Shown: piece after piece, positions 55,860-64,000 of the stretch
Numbering within the stretch: position 1 is the first letter of the stretch
Layout: each line of letters opens with the position of its first letter
Assembly (NCBI GenBank): GCA_016648135.1
Contig: JADDOH010000322.1
Location: 62,001-126,000, forward strand
Source: Agrypnia vestita
Lineage: Eukaryota; Arthropoda; Insecta; Trichoptera; Phryganeidae
Length of the DNA stretch: 64,000 nucleotides
Reading direction: 5' to 3'
Made by a program: the position numbers and the translations under genes
The notes under the pieces: model-generated
The model's database searches: none
The model's input: the letters and a program-made list of their open reading frames with translations, nothing else
Told to the model about the DNA's origin: nothing

Positions 55860-57299
55860 ATCTCCTTATTTGAGTACGACGAATACCAAACACCGACGTA
55901 TACCTACGTCTCGTTTATTTTTTATTTTTATTCTTGTCTTTTAAGTGTTGTAATAACAATCTTAAGATCCCAATATTGCTATTTTCAGAATACGACCGAT
56001 TGTATACATAGATTTAGTAGATGGTAATGACACACGTTTCCCATATAAATAGCTTCGTCTCTGTGAGACTTCTATAATTTACCGTTTAATATTACTTCAT
56101 CATCATTCATAATCGACTCGGAGGAATCGCCCAGAGCCCAGCGGAAGTTCAAATGGCGCGTCAGCAGCGACGATCGGTTCGAGTCTGTAACTGGAGATTT
56201 TTCAATCTCCCATAGATGGCGTTGTGTGTCTACGGTTTTGGAGGGAAACCGGCTGCAGGCGGCCATTACTACGGATCCGGAAGTTAACTCTTATTTACGA
56301 CTGACCAACAGTGACGCGGCTTTTAGCCTGATTGGATGCAGAAGCGTGCGTCGATGGAGAAAAATATTCGTGACCAACCTGACAAAGATAAACTACAACG
56401 CGCAAAATAGCTTTCTCTGTTTTTCTTGGTTACAAAATTTTGAGACGAAAATGCTAACATCACTGTCAACCAATATTCAATATTTGTCTTATCGCATTGA
56501 AAAGAACGCTAAAGATTATGTGTACTTCATTCTAACAACACTCAACTATTTCATCTTAGCTCAACTATTTGACGCAATTAAATCATCATCACTAAATCGA
56601 CTTTGGCCAGTCATTCACTGCATCTAATCTCTTCTTCTTCCATCTCTTTACTGATTCACACCTGTTTATTTACTCAACATATTCGGAATATATAAAAACT
56701 GGTCTAAAAGGAGTTAAAAAATTGAAATAATTTTCAGGCTTATTCTAGTGTGTTGTTAATAATTCGGAAGAATCTCATACACACATATAAAGGATATGGT
56801 GACATCTGTATTGGATTGTGGGAAGGAAAAAGCTTTCGACTGCAGGTAGCGGCAGTGAAAATGCAACTCACGAAACAAGTTGTGCAAGTTAAAAGTATAA
56901 TGAGGGTAAACCCACCGCTTACCCAGGACCGTTTTATAAGCAAAAGCTCCTATATCGATCCTACTCATTCGCTGCCAGGTTGGCATTTTTTTAAGGTAAA
57001 GGAAACCGTGCAACCCAACGTTGCAAAGCAAAGTTGGGCCGCATGGCTGCCATTCAAAATTTTGCCTTCATTGTCCCGTCAATTAACTTCTTTATTTAAA
57101 AAAATACATTTATATATTTTTTTTTATTTCTAAATTTAAATTCTAATAAAACTCTAATAAAACATAATATTCAAAATTCTTCACCGCTCCTCACTTTGTT
57201 CCCGTTAACTCAAACCCCACCCCCAGCTAACCCCCTCCCCCCAAACATAACTCCACCCACCTCTATCAGTACCTCAGATAATGAATTTCACTCTTATGC
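55860..57299. other. Mostly low-copy sequence
   Basis: The 133-codon frame at 56226-56627 has no known domain, hydrophobic clusters only, and no supporting context; I do not call it. A short family A piece (AGCTTCGTCTCTGTGAGACT) lies at about 56050. Confidence 0.35.
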
Positions 57300-57360
57300 T
57301 TTAGTTTATACAATCGCCCGTTGATGACAATGACTGTAGTTGTCGAAACTAGACAAGTGG
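57300..57360 (+). repeat. Isolated hammerhead-like motif
   Basis: TTGATGACAATGACTGTAGT then TGTCGAAACTAG at 57321-57350, stem GACAA/TTGTC, followed by ACAAGTGG. The usual CTGATGA starts with T here. Confidence 0.45.
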
Positions 57361-57404
57361 TCTTGGGCAAGTGCTATATTTATATATAATTAACATTTTT
57401 TAAA

Positions 57405-57512
57405 AGTCATACAGAAAAATTAATCCACGAAAAAATATTTGGCTACTACCGGAATTCGGACCCGGACCACCTCCTTTCCGGGGCCAGTACTCTAACCATT
57501 AAGCTATAGGAG
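57405..57512 (-). mobile_element. SINE S2, minus strand
   Basis: Minus strand: GGCTCCTATAGCTTAATGGT, TCCGGGTCCGAATTCCGG, TAGTAGCC, then AAATATTTTTTCGTGGATTA. tRNA-like head and S2 body. Confidence 0.65.
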
Positions 57513-57739
57513 CCTTGTATATTTACGTGAATATAGCGGCCTTATATGTAAGTATTATTTTATTGATTGATAAATTATTTATTACTGTCCATTTTTAGAG
57601 AAATCCACTTTTTTCTGATACGGGAGTTCAAATTATTTTGCAATACTACCGCTAGATGGGCGCCAGAATTAACAGTTTAATTAATTTTTATTTTTTGGAC
57701 ACATTTAATACAACAGATATTATATTAAAGAACACATTC

Positions 57740-57890
57740 GTACTTGTGAAGTTGTAATTTTTCAGAACAAAGTTCTGCGAAAATTTAAAACCAAATTAAT
57801 CAATCAATTAGACATACACAAAAATCTAATCCACGAAAAAATATTTGGCTACTACCGGGATTCGAACCCGGACCACCAAGTATGCATCAA
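57740..57890 (-). mobile_element. SINE S2 3' part joined to LTR-end-like sequence
   Basis: Minus strand from 57890: GTCCGGGTTCGAATCCCGGT, TAGTAGCC, AAATATTTTTTCGTGGATTA, then CTAATTGATTGATTAATTTG, AGAACTTTGTTCTG and CAACTTCACAAG. The last part is the antisense of the LTR-like end seen at 51215 and 63200. Confidence 0.55.
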
Positions 57891-58029
57891 AGGTATATTA
57901 ATTGTTTTTATTTCTTGGGCATTCACTATCTAACAATTTTTAGACATTTTGTTTAAAGTGTTCATTCGCTATTTTTGTAGCCCTCTTTGCTTACCCCTTT
58001 GAGAAACGGCAAGATAGTTAATTAGTTAA

Positions 58030-58345
58030 TTTGTATAATTTTACACCCTGTGGTTATAACCAAGTTCGACAACGATATAATATGTGTGTATGTATGTATT
58101 ATCTTACTATATCTATATACTATATATATCCACTCATCTATCTATCGTACTCTCTCTCGTCTCTCTCTTCTCTCTATCTCTCCTCCCATGTCTCAGCCCT
58201 GTGTGTGTGTGTCCTTCTCTGTGTGTATGTCTATGTGTGTATATGTTTATTTTTCATATAACTTCATAATATGTACGCCTTGAATTTAAAATTTGTAATA
58301 TACATATCATGAAATAAATAAAAATTGAATTGAATTGAAAAAAAA
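58030..58345 (+). mobile_element. 3' end of the CR1/jockey-like LINE family
   Basis: A TCTC/TGTG-rich microsatellite leads into TTCATAATATGTACGCCTTG, GTAATATACATATCATGAAA, TAAATAAAAATTGAATTGAA. Same UTR order and tail as 28632-28700 (inverted). Confidence 0.68.
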
Positions 58346-58589
58346 GTCATCGAAGATTATTAATTTAGAATGTATTGACTTCGAGATTTTATAGGAAATA
58401 TATCAGACATACGGCCTAAAACAAAATAATTTAGAAACACTTGAAATTCATAAAAACCTAAACACAACAAATAACATAATCAATAATCAAGTACAACCCT
58501 TCTCATCATCCCTTCTTACAATGTTCCCGATCTCCCACCACCTAGATACCCCTTCCATTTCTACCGAATCCACAACCCACACACCAGAC

Positions 58590-58700
58590 AACCACTCCCA
58601 CATACATCAGTCTTAATTCACCTGATGAAGTAAACGTCCGTTTCCGAAACATGTAGTGAAACAAGTGCTCAAATATAAGTGGAAAAAAACAAACTTCATT
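58590..58700 (+). repeat. PLE-type terminal fragment with hammerhead-like motif
   Basis: CCTGATGAAGTAAACGTCCG then TTTCCGAAACATGTAG at 58621-58656. Stem AAACG/CGTTT with TC loop. Then ATAAGTGGAAAAAAACAAAC. Confidence 0.62.
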
Positions 58701-59390
58701 GTTTTATTTCATAATTTGTTCATAATGGATTTCCACAAAGTTAACGCCGAAACATTCAATTACTTGTATCAAAGGTGTCCAAAAAATAAAAATGAATTAA
58801 ACCGTTTATTCTGTCGAATGTGTTCTTGAATATAACATTTTTTATTATTAAATTTCTGCTATCGGCGCACAATTCAATCTAAGAAATAACAGGACATCAA
58901 TAGCGTATGTCTTTACCGATCACGAGTGTTAGAGGATGAGATCCGAGTCGTTACTTAACACGTTGGGGCCCGGACAAATTACTATTCCCTTAAGTATTTA
59001 TATACTACCTACTAACCTTTCATGGCCGTACCGCCGAGGGTACAATGTGAGGCCGTACATGATCGTAAATTTAGTGCTGCTGGTGGTGTAATAACGTACG
59101 CAAAATTTAAAATTAATACCTATCTTATATAGTACAAGGGTTTATGAGACGATCGACTATAAAATAATACACCTGATGGTGTTTAATGCTTTAGACTAAA
59201 TTGAACTACTTTATGCTTAGTACGTGCGTGGGGTATCTCCGGAACATTCTTGTCACAATCGGGTGAGATCTTGTCTCGTCCGGTCCGAACACTATCGAGT
59301 TTGATCATCATCCCCTCTAGTTATTAAAGAAAGAATTGTTATCGGCAGGTAAGTCCAGATTTGACAAGGCAAAATCTTATCAACAGAACC
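58701..59390. other. Unassigned sequence
   Basis: No ends or domains recognised. It may include older parts of the PLE at 59395. Confidence 0.35.
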
Positions 59391-59394
59391 GTAC

Positions 59395-59553
59395 CTTATA
59401 CCCAGATTAGTGAGAGAGTCCATTGAAATATACAAACATCCCAATTTAAATAGAGATGACAGTTACAAACTATCAAGTATTTGGCGCCCTGTTCTAACGA
59501 AACTAACGTCAACCTTTGAGAGAAGTCGCAGTAAAATCCGCCGACGTAACTAG
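59395..59553 (+). pseudogene. Penelope-like element, protein C-terminus
   Basis: Frame LIPRLVRESIEIYKHPNLNR, then DDSYKLSSIWRPVLTKL and a stop at 59551-59553. The pattern R..REAIEI.KH..N.NR...Y.LS..W.P.L is the end of PLE proteins, just after the GIY-YIG nuclease. The rest of the element is not visible. A hammerhead-like motif follows at 59694. Confidence 0.72.
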
Positions 59554-59689
59554 TACATATTGCACACTGGCGACCTCTATTGTAGAAGAAGAGAACACTC
59601 CACAACAACGTGCGTACAATTTACGCCCTAGAAAGCAGCACCTAATCAGTCCGACCTCCACCTCCGCGGGTAAAGGTCGTCCTCCTGAT

Positions 59690-59760
59690 GACGTTGGATA
59701 AGCATCCAACGAAACGTCGAGATTCGCTTCTCGGTAATACAAACGGTGCGTATAAAATTT
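59690..59760 (+). repeat. Hammerhead-like motif downstream of PLE
   Basis: CCTGATGACGTTGGATAAGC followed by ATCCAACGAAAC at 59694-59715. Stem GTTGGAT/ATCCAAC, 7 bp, perfect. GTCGAG...TTCTCGG may form the next helix. Located 140 bp after the PLE stop codon. Confidence 0.65.
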
Positions 59761-60109
59761 CCGAAATTACAATTAAATATGTCTAACGACCGTAATAACA
59801 ACCTTAACTCTTTAATAGGTAAGTCTAGCTTCCTGCGCCATTCCTTTTCATCGTATACAGTACACGCTATCGTTCCCTTTTATCGTACACCTCCGTTCCA
59901 TTATTTCCGTCATATTTTAATCCCCATACCTACTGATTCCAGTGATTTGTGGTAAAAAATTTGTTGACCCCGTGTTTTTAACGAAATAAGCTCTGCCCAC
60001 GACGACAGAGTGACTAATATTGAGACGTAGCTCTCAAAACTAACCTAATTAAATTTGTACTTGAAATACAGTCTACTATAGAACAATATTTGCTGATATC
60101 GCTTTGAAA

Positions 60110-60420
60110 TTAATTAAGCATGTATGGATGTCTTTTTAAACGATAGCCCAGGGCTTACAGCCTCTATGAGCTGACTTAAGCGATCATTACACATAATGAA
60201 ATGTTTGATTCCATCGTAAGAACATTCATACATTATCAAAATTTTTTGAAGTTGGTTATATGTTCCAAATAGAAATCTTCCATATATTTGAAGGGAATAT
60301 GCTAAAGACATCTGTAGTTCTTCTCATGAAGCAGTTTACATAGATTTCGCATCTGGTAATGATAAATATGGAGTATCTGGTTTCATAAAAATTAGATCAT
60401 GTTCCTAACCATGAAACTTG
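60110..60420 (+). repeat. Dispersed repeat family A, divergent copy
   Basis: ATGAGCTGACTTAAGCGATC, ACATAATGAAATGTTTGATT, TTCCAAATAGAAATCTTCCA, AGACATCTGTAGTTCTTCTC, in the order of 4868 and 14836. Confidence 0.7.
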
Positions 60421-60479
60421 TGTTGAATGAAATATAAATTAACTGTTCGAAGAATGTTTTTTCTTCTTCTGTATGAAGG

Positions 60480-60690
60480 CTTGAACTTTGTGGTGACATT
60501 ATTATTAAAATAAGACACAAATCACTTTGTTTTCACCACTTTAATTAGATTAAAAAATCTACATGTTTCGAGAACAATGTTCTCTTCTTCAGGATTATTG
60601 AAGAGAACATTGTTCTCGAAACATGTAGATTTTTTAATCTAATTAATGTGGTGAAAACAAATTAATTTGTGTCTTATTTTAAATATAATT
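60480..60690. repeat. PLE-type inverted terminal pair
   Basis: TTGTTTTCACCACTTTAATT on the left mirrors AATTAATGTGGTGAAAACAA on the right. The arms of about 70 bp are nearly perfect. Minus strand at 60565-60593: CCTGAAGAAGAGAACATTGT then TCTCGAAAC (stem GAGAAC/GTTCTC). The right arm lacks the CCTG end. It precedes the GIY-YIG remnant at 61055. Confidence 0.75.
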
Positions 60691-61054
60691 TGTTTCAAGT
60701 TAGTGCTCCTGGGTTGAAGGTGTTTTCTCCCCACAGCTGGGGGGAAGGCTTTTATATGGGTGGTGTTCCTCCCTCAAACTTGCTCGGTAAATATCGTCGT
60801 TTATTACTCTCCAGCATATTAAAACCGTATCCTAGCGATTCTGCGACGATTCGGCCCGTCTTCAAATCGTCGCCTGTACCATCTTGTGCTTATCATCATG
60901 ACACTATACCAGAGTACACGATAAGCGTCTATGTTTATATTTCGACTTAATGTCGTGAGTGTTTAATGTTGTTCGAAAAACAATTGCGGTTGTGTTTGTG
61001 TGACACCCATTTCTTAATAGTTGTCGAAAAATTTTTAAAACCTTTTAATTTATT

Positions 61055-61387
61055 TAAAAAAAATCGGGTGTTAATAAATTAATTTGTAATGATTGTGATT
61101 ATTTTTATATAGGAAAAACGTATAGAAATTTAGAAATTAGAGTTAAGGAAAACTTAAGGTGTTTAAATAGTAATAATTATTCCGAATTTTCTAACCATCT
61201 TTTGGCTATAGATCATTCTTTTGATATTAATAAGGGTTTACAAATTTTACATACAAATTATACAGAATCACAATTTGAGAAATTAGAAATTTTGGAAATA
61301 AGAAAGAGTGTAAATAGTAAATTAAATGTTATAAATAATCAGGTCCTTTTTGCAAATAGTTATCTTTTAAATTTATTTTCATGTTAA
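61055..61387 (+). pseudogene. Penelope-like element, GIY-YIG endonuclease fragment
   Basis: Frame KSGVNKLICNDCDYFYIGKT, then YRNLEIRVKENLRCL, YSEFSNHLLAIDHSFD, GLQILH, EKLEILEIRK and LLNLFSC, stop at 61385-61387. It matches the C-terminal GIY-YIG nuclease of PLEs (SG.YKL.C..C...YIG.T, R..EH, SEF..H). The GIY motif reads GVN. The RT domain is absent, so the piece is 5'-truncated. It lies between a PLE-type inverted pair (60480-60690) and a hammerhead-like motif (61458). Confidence 0.85.
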
Positions 61388-61625
61388 GTAGGTACATTAT
61401 ATTATCATTTTCCATATTTTGATCTATACTTCGATTTTTAAATATTATTTTTGTTATCCTGACGAAGAAGCCATTGGCTTCGAAAGATGTTGAATTTTTT
61501 TCAATAAATAAGTGGTGTTAACAAGTCTTTATTATTGATATAAATTATTATTTAAAAAAAAATAAAATTATATCAATTATAATTATGTTACCACAAAATA
61601 AATTTGCTATATTTGAAGAAAAAGA
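61388..61625 (+). repeat. PLE 3' terminal repeat with hammerhead-like motif
   Basis: CCTGACGAAGAAGCCATTGG then CTTCGAAAG at 61458-61486, stem GAAGCC/GGCTTC. Next TTGAA-TTTTT-TTCAA hairpin, AAGTGGTGTTAACAAG, and ATGTTACCACAAAATAAATT at 61584. The order equals that of 32540-32690. Confidence 0.72.
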
Positions 61626-61959
61626 CTATTGATGAGGTTTTTGGTGGAGGAGGCAGTGAGTTTTTTTTAGTTTTTGTTCAGTACTTAAGTCAAATTAGAC
61701 GAAAAAAGGCCAAACCCAGGAATTATTCCTGGAAACATGAATTTTGGCATGGTCATATAAATGTTTTAGATCAGATTACAAAAATTCGAGTTGTGCTAAA
61801 CCTTTTTCGCATGGTCAAAGGTCATAAAATATAGCTTTACATAAATATACATTTTATATCGTTTCTTTATTCTTTGCTCGTCTATTAGTTCAGATCATCC
61901 TCGTTTTACCTCTCTTGGAATCTATAGTCTCGCATTCGTATATTCAAATAAATTGTTCC

Positions 61960-62408
61960 CCTAGAAAAATTTACATTTTTTTTTTCTTTCGAATGTTCTC
62001 GCATATATCCGTACATTCCACCAGTCCTCAGTTGCTTCCAAATTATTATAAAATTTCCAGAGTATTTTGAAAATATTCATCTATATTCTCCTCGTTTTTA
62101 GAAACGTATCCACACTAACTCAATTGCGAGCTTATTTGAAAAGACCTATACTGAAATGGCGAAATAAACTAGTGCTGCTTCTATGTGCGAGAATTGAATA
62201 CTCTACGAGCGATAAATAAGTGTTGCCCAGCGATAATAAACTATTCTTGGACGAAATTATATATTGCGAAATAGTGTGATTTAAAGTAAAGCGTTTAGTT
62301 TTCTTCGTGTTAATTGACTTTGTACATTGAATAATTAAATAATTACTAATTAATAAAACGCTAATTAATTTCTAGTGTTTTAATTTGTTCTCTCGCAGCC
62401 ACGACACG
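61960..62408 (+). repeat. LTR-like segment (family L), plus strand
   Basis: Ends CTCTCGCAGCCACGACA. Upstream, GCGAAATAGTGTGATTTAAA and TTGACTTTGTACATTGAATA parallel the solo LTR at 27804 (AAAATAGTGTAATTTAAA, GACTTTGTCCATTTAATA). The U3 end is unclear. Confidence 0.5.
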
Positions 62409-62610
62409 TGAGAGTTCAATGGACTGAAATTCTCCTATAGCCTACTAAAAAAAAATACGAAATACGGCGAATATAAAAGAATTAAAATTAGAGTGCAAAA
62501 TATTTATAGTGAAAAGCTTTAAAGAACTATTGTTTATATTCTACAATATGTTTTTTCAATGTAAATCATGTATTAGCCCATATTATATGGAATAAAATAC
62601 TGACACAAGA

Positions 62611-63229
62611 TGTTATACTGAGAACAACACTACAGAAAGGTTAAGAATAAGTCTTTCATAATCTTTGGAAAGTTTCACAAGAGTCTCAGAGGATCTAGAA
62701 GGCGATGTTGACTATAAATACAAGGGCGTTACGCGACGTAGAGTCAGTTATTCATGATGATACCGTGTGCGATATTCCATCGATAAAATCGTAGCGCAAA
62801 CCAGTGTGGTCAGTTTTTTGTAACAATTATGAGAAACAGAGCGCAGCGCAGTGTTACAAGCGTATATTCCAGCGATAATAAATAAAGGAAGTTCCTACCG
62901 GGGCAAGAAGTTTTCTACGTGAAAATATTGAACGGAGTTTAATAGAAAGTGATCAAAGCAATAAAAACAGCGTGAAATTGTGTGAATTAAGAAACAGTGT
63001 GGTAATAAGTGCGTGAAATATTCCGGAAACATAAATTTAAGCTATACTTTAGATAAAACTATAAAGATAAGAACGTTACTCCGATTTAACTCGTGTCCAG
63101 AGACTGTTATAAATTAAAAAAATAATTGTTGAACATCGCAATGAAATAAAAAAAATATGTATTAAAGGAAACACATTATTATTGTGAAGTTGCAATTTCA
63201 GAATAAAGTTCTGTGAATTATTAAACAAT
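62611..63229 (+). mobile_element. Candidate LTR (family G) with TATA and initiator
   Basis: Starts TGTTATACTGAGAACAACA. TATAAATA at 62713-62720 and, 33 bp downstream, initiator TCAGT at 62744-62748. AATAAA at 63202-63207, and a possible end TTATTAAACA near 63229. Same 3' end at 51000-51248 and 57740. No retroviral-type genes in the window. Confidence 0.5.
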
Positions 63230-63244
63230 TTTTATTAATCAATT

Positions 63245-63670
63245 AGAAAAGACATGGAGAAAAAATCAAATTAACGAAAAAAATATTTTAAATGCCACCG
63301 GGACTCGAACCACGGACCTCCAATTCTATCCGGGAATGGCGCGTTATCCAATTTCGCCATGGCACTCTGGTAAGTTATCGAAAATTTTTCAACCTTATAT
63401 ATAGTCTCTTTTTAATTAATTAACATTTTTATTCGATTTTTAAAGCAATTTTAAAAAGTGGATTGCTTTAAAAATGGAATGAAAATGTTAATCAATTAAA
63501 AAAGAGACTACATATAAGTTTGAAAATTTTTTGTTAACTTACCAGAGTGCTATGGCGAAATTGGATAACGCGCCATTCCCGGATAGAATTGGAGGTCCGT
63601 GGTTCGAGTCCCGGTGGCATTTAAAATATTTTCTCGTTAATTTTTTTCTGTATGTCTTTAAAAAAAATAT
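63245..63670. repeat. 0.4-kb palindrome of SINE S2
   Basis: 63245-63455 is the inverse of 63455-63670. Each half has the S2 leader, the tRNA-like head (GGCGAAATTGGATAACGCGC, GTGGTTCGAGTCCCGG) and the AAAATATTTT(T/C)TCGTTAATT body. The centre is at about 63455 in TTTTAAAGCAATTTTAAAAA. Halves differ by a few bases. Confidence 0.85.
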
Positions 63671-64000
63671 ATATTTATACTAGTTCGTCTCTCAATTTAA
63701 GGCGACACTAGTCAACACTTCGAAAGCTCAATTCTCAGTAACACATAAATAAATACTGCATCCCTCTTTTAGCGCAGCAGCCTTCGTGGACCGGCGAGGC
63801 ATTCCCGAAACTATTTTCAGCGGATCGACCCCTGTAAGAGCGAGTACGTACTTGGATGAGATGGCAAAAACGTAAACTTCTGGGCAAACACAGTCGCACT
63901 AGGTATGTGACACATTTGATTTGAGGGTGTATTTGCCGAGGGTGGCGAACAAGGGACGTCCTTTTGAGCGTCGGCGACGGGACGCCTTCTTTGATCGGAG
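63671..64000. other. Less AT-rich sequence at window edge
   Basis: From about 63740 the DNA becomes markedly less AT-rich and CpG-containing (GCGTCGGCGACGGGACGCC at the end). No frame of useful length. It could be the start of a gene or another element beyond the window. Confidence 0.3.

Noticed and set aside
56226..56627. 133-codon plus-strand frame
   Set aside because: No domain, no similarity I recognise, no splice or promoter context. Frames of this size occur by chance at this base composition.
63245..63400. Minus-strand strong-stop cDNA integrated with its tRNA primer
   Set aside because: It would explain a tRNA joined to antisense LTR sequence, but there is no CCA at the junction and about 60 bases separate the two parts.
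1..64000. CRISPR array, bacterial operon or prophage
   Set aside because: The content is clearly eukaryotic. Tandem repeats lack unique equal-length spacers and no cas genes exist.
1..64000. Endogenous viral element
   Set aside because: All RT-like frames carry LINE or PLE features. No capsid, envelope or viral polymerase motif was seen.

Overview
This is an AT-rich, gene-poor stretch of an animal nuclear genome, most likely an insect. The evidence is the repeat content: a cecropia-type mariner, a piggyBac relative, several insect-style non-LTR retrotransposons (jockey/CR1-like and RTE-like), Penelope-like element (PLE) remnants with a GIY-YIG domain, Helitron-like elements, BEL/gypsy-style LTR fragments, tRNA-derived SINEs and several MITE families. 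I cannot place the insect order. I found no host protein-coding gene, rRNA or convincing functional tRNA. Nearly every protein-like reading frame is a piece of a transposon. All names and repeat-family labels below come from reading the sequence alone, with no database search.

Layout. 0-7.6 kb: a Helitron-like element with 130-bp tandem units, a LINE 3' fragment, MITEs, and low-copy AT-rich DNA with a CRE-like palindrome. 7.6-13 kb: a hAT-like non-autonomous element between two inverted LINE 3' ends, then a 176-bp tandem repeat and a SINE. 13-21.6 kb: a candidate LTR, a complete mariner copy whose transposase has one nonsense codon, a repeat dense in heat-shock elements, a long foldback, an RTE fragment bounded by about 104-bp direct repeats, and a bounded piggyBac copy with TTAA duplications. 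21.6-32.1 kb: MITE clusters and a solo LTR apparently nested in an RTE LINE, then a large LINE (28.6-32.1 kb, minus strand). 32-44 kb: PLE-like foldbacks, two copies of a second LINE family (one with an intact ORF1), a second Helitron-like element carrying a TTAA MITE, and RTE 3' ends. 44-55 kb: decayed LINEs, SINEs, a CCTG/CTCC microsatellite and a CAGGGTGT-ended MITE family. 55-64 kb: two PLE C-terminal fragments, SINEs, two LTR-like segments with TATA box and initiator, and a 0.4-kb SINE palindrome.

The most interesting pattern is a recurrent RNA-like motif, CUGANGA-N-stem-GAAA(C), at a dozen or so places. It often sits in inverted pairs and twice lies directly downstream of a PLE coding remnant. 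The helix is conserved while its sequence changes, which suggests a hammerhead-related RNA in PLE terminal repeats, although most copies have one extra base in the core. Second is the 28.6-32.1 kb LINE, where ORF1 and ORF2 share one frame separated by a single UGA followed by CUAG, the known strong readthrough context. Third is a repeat at 17.3-17.5 kb with heat-shock elements in exact 5-bp phase.
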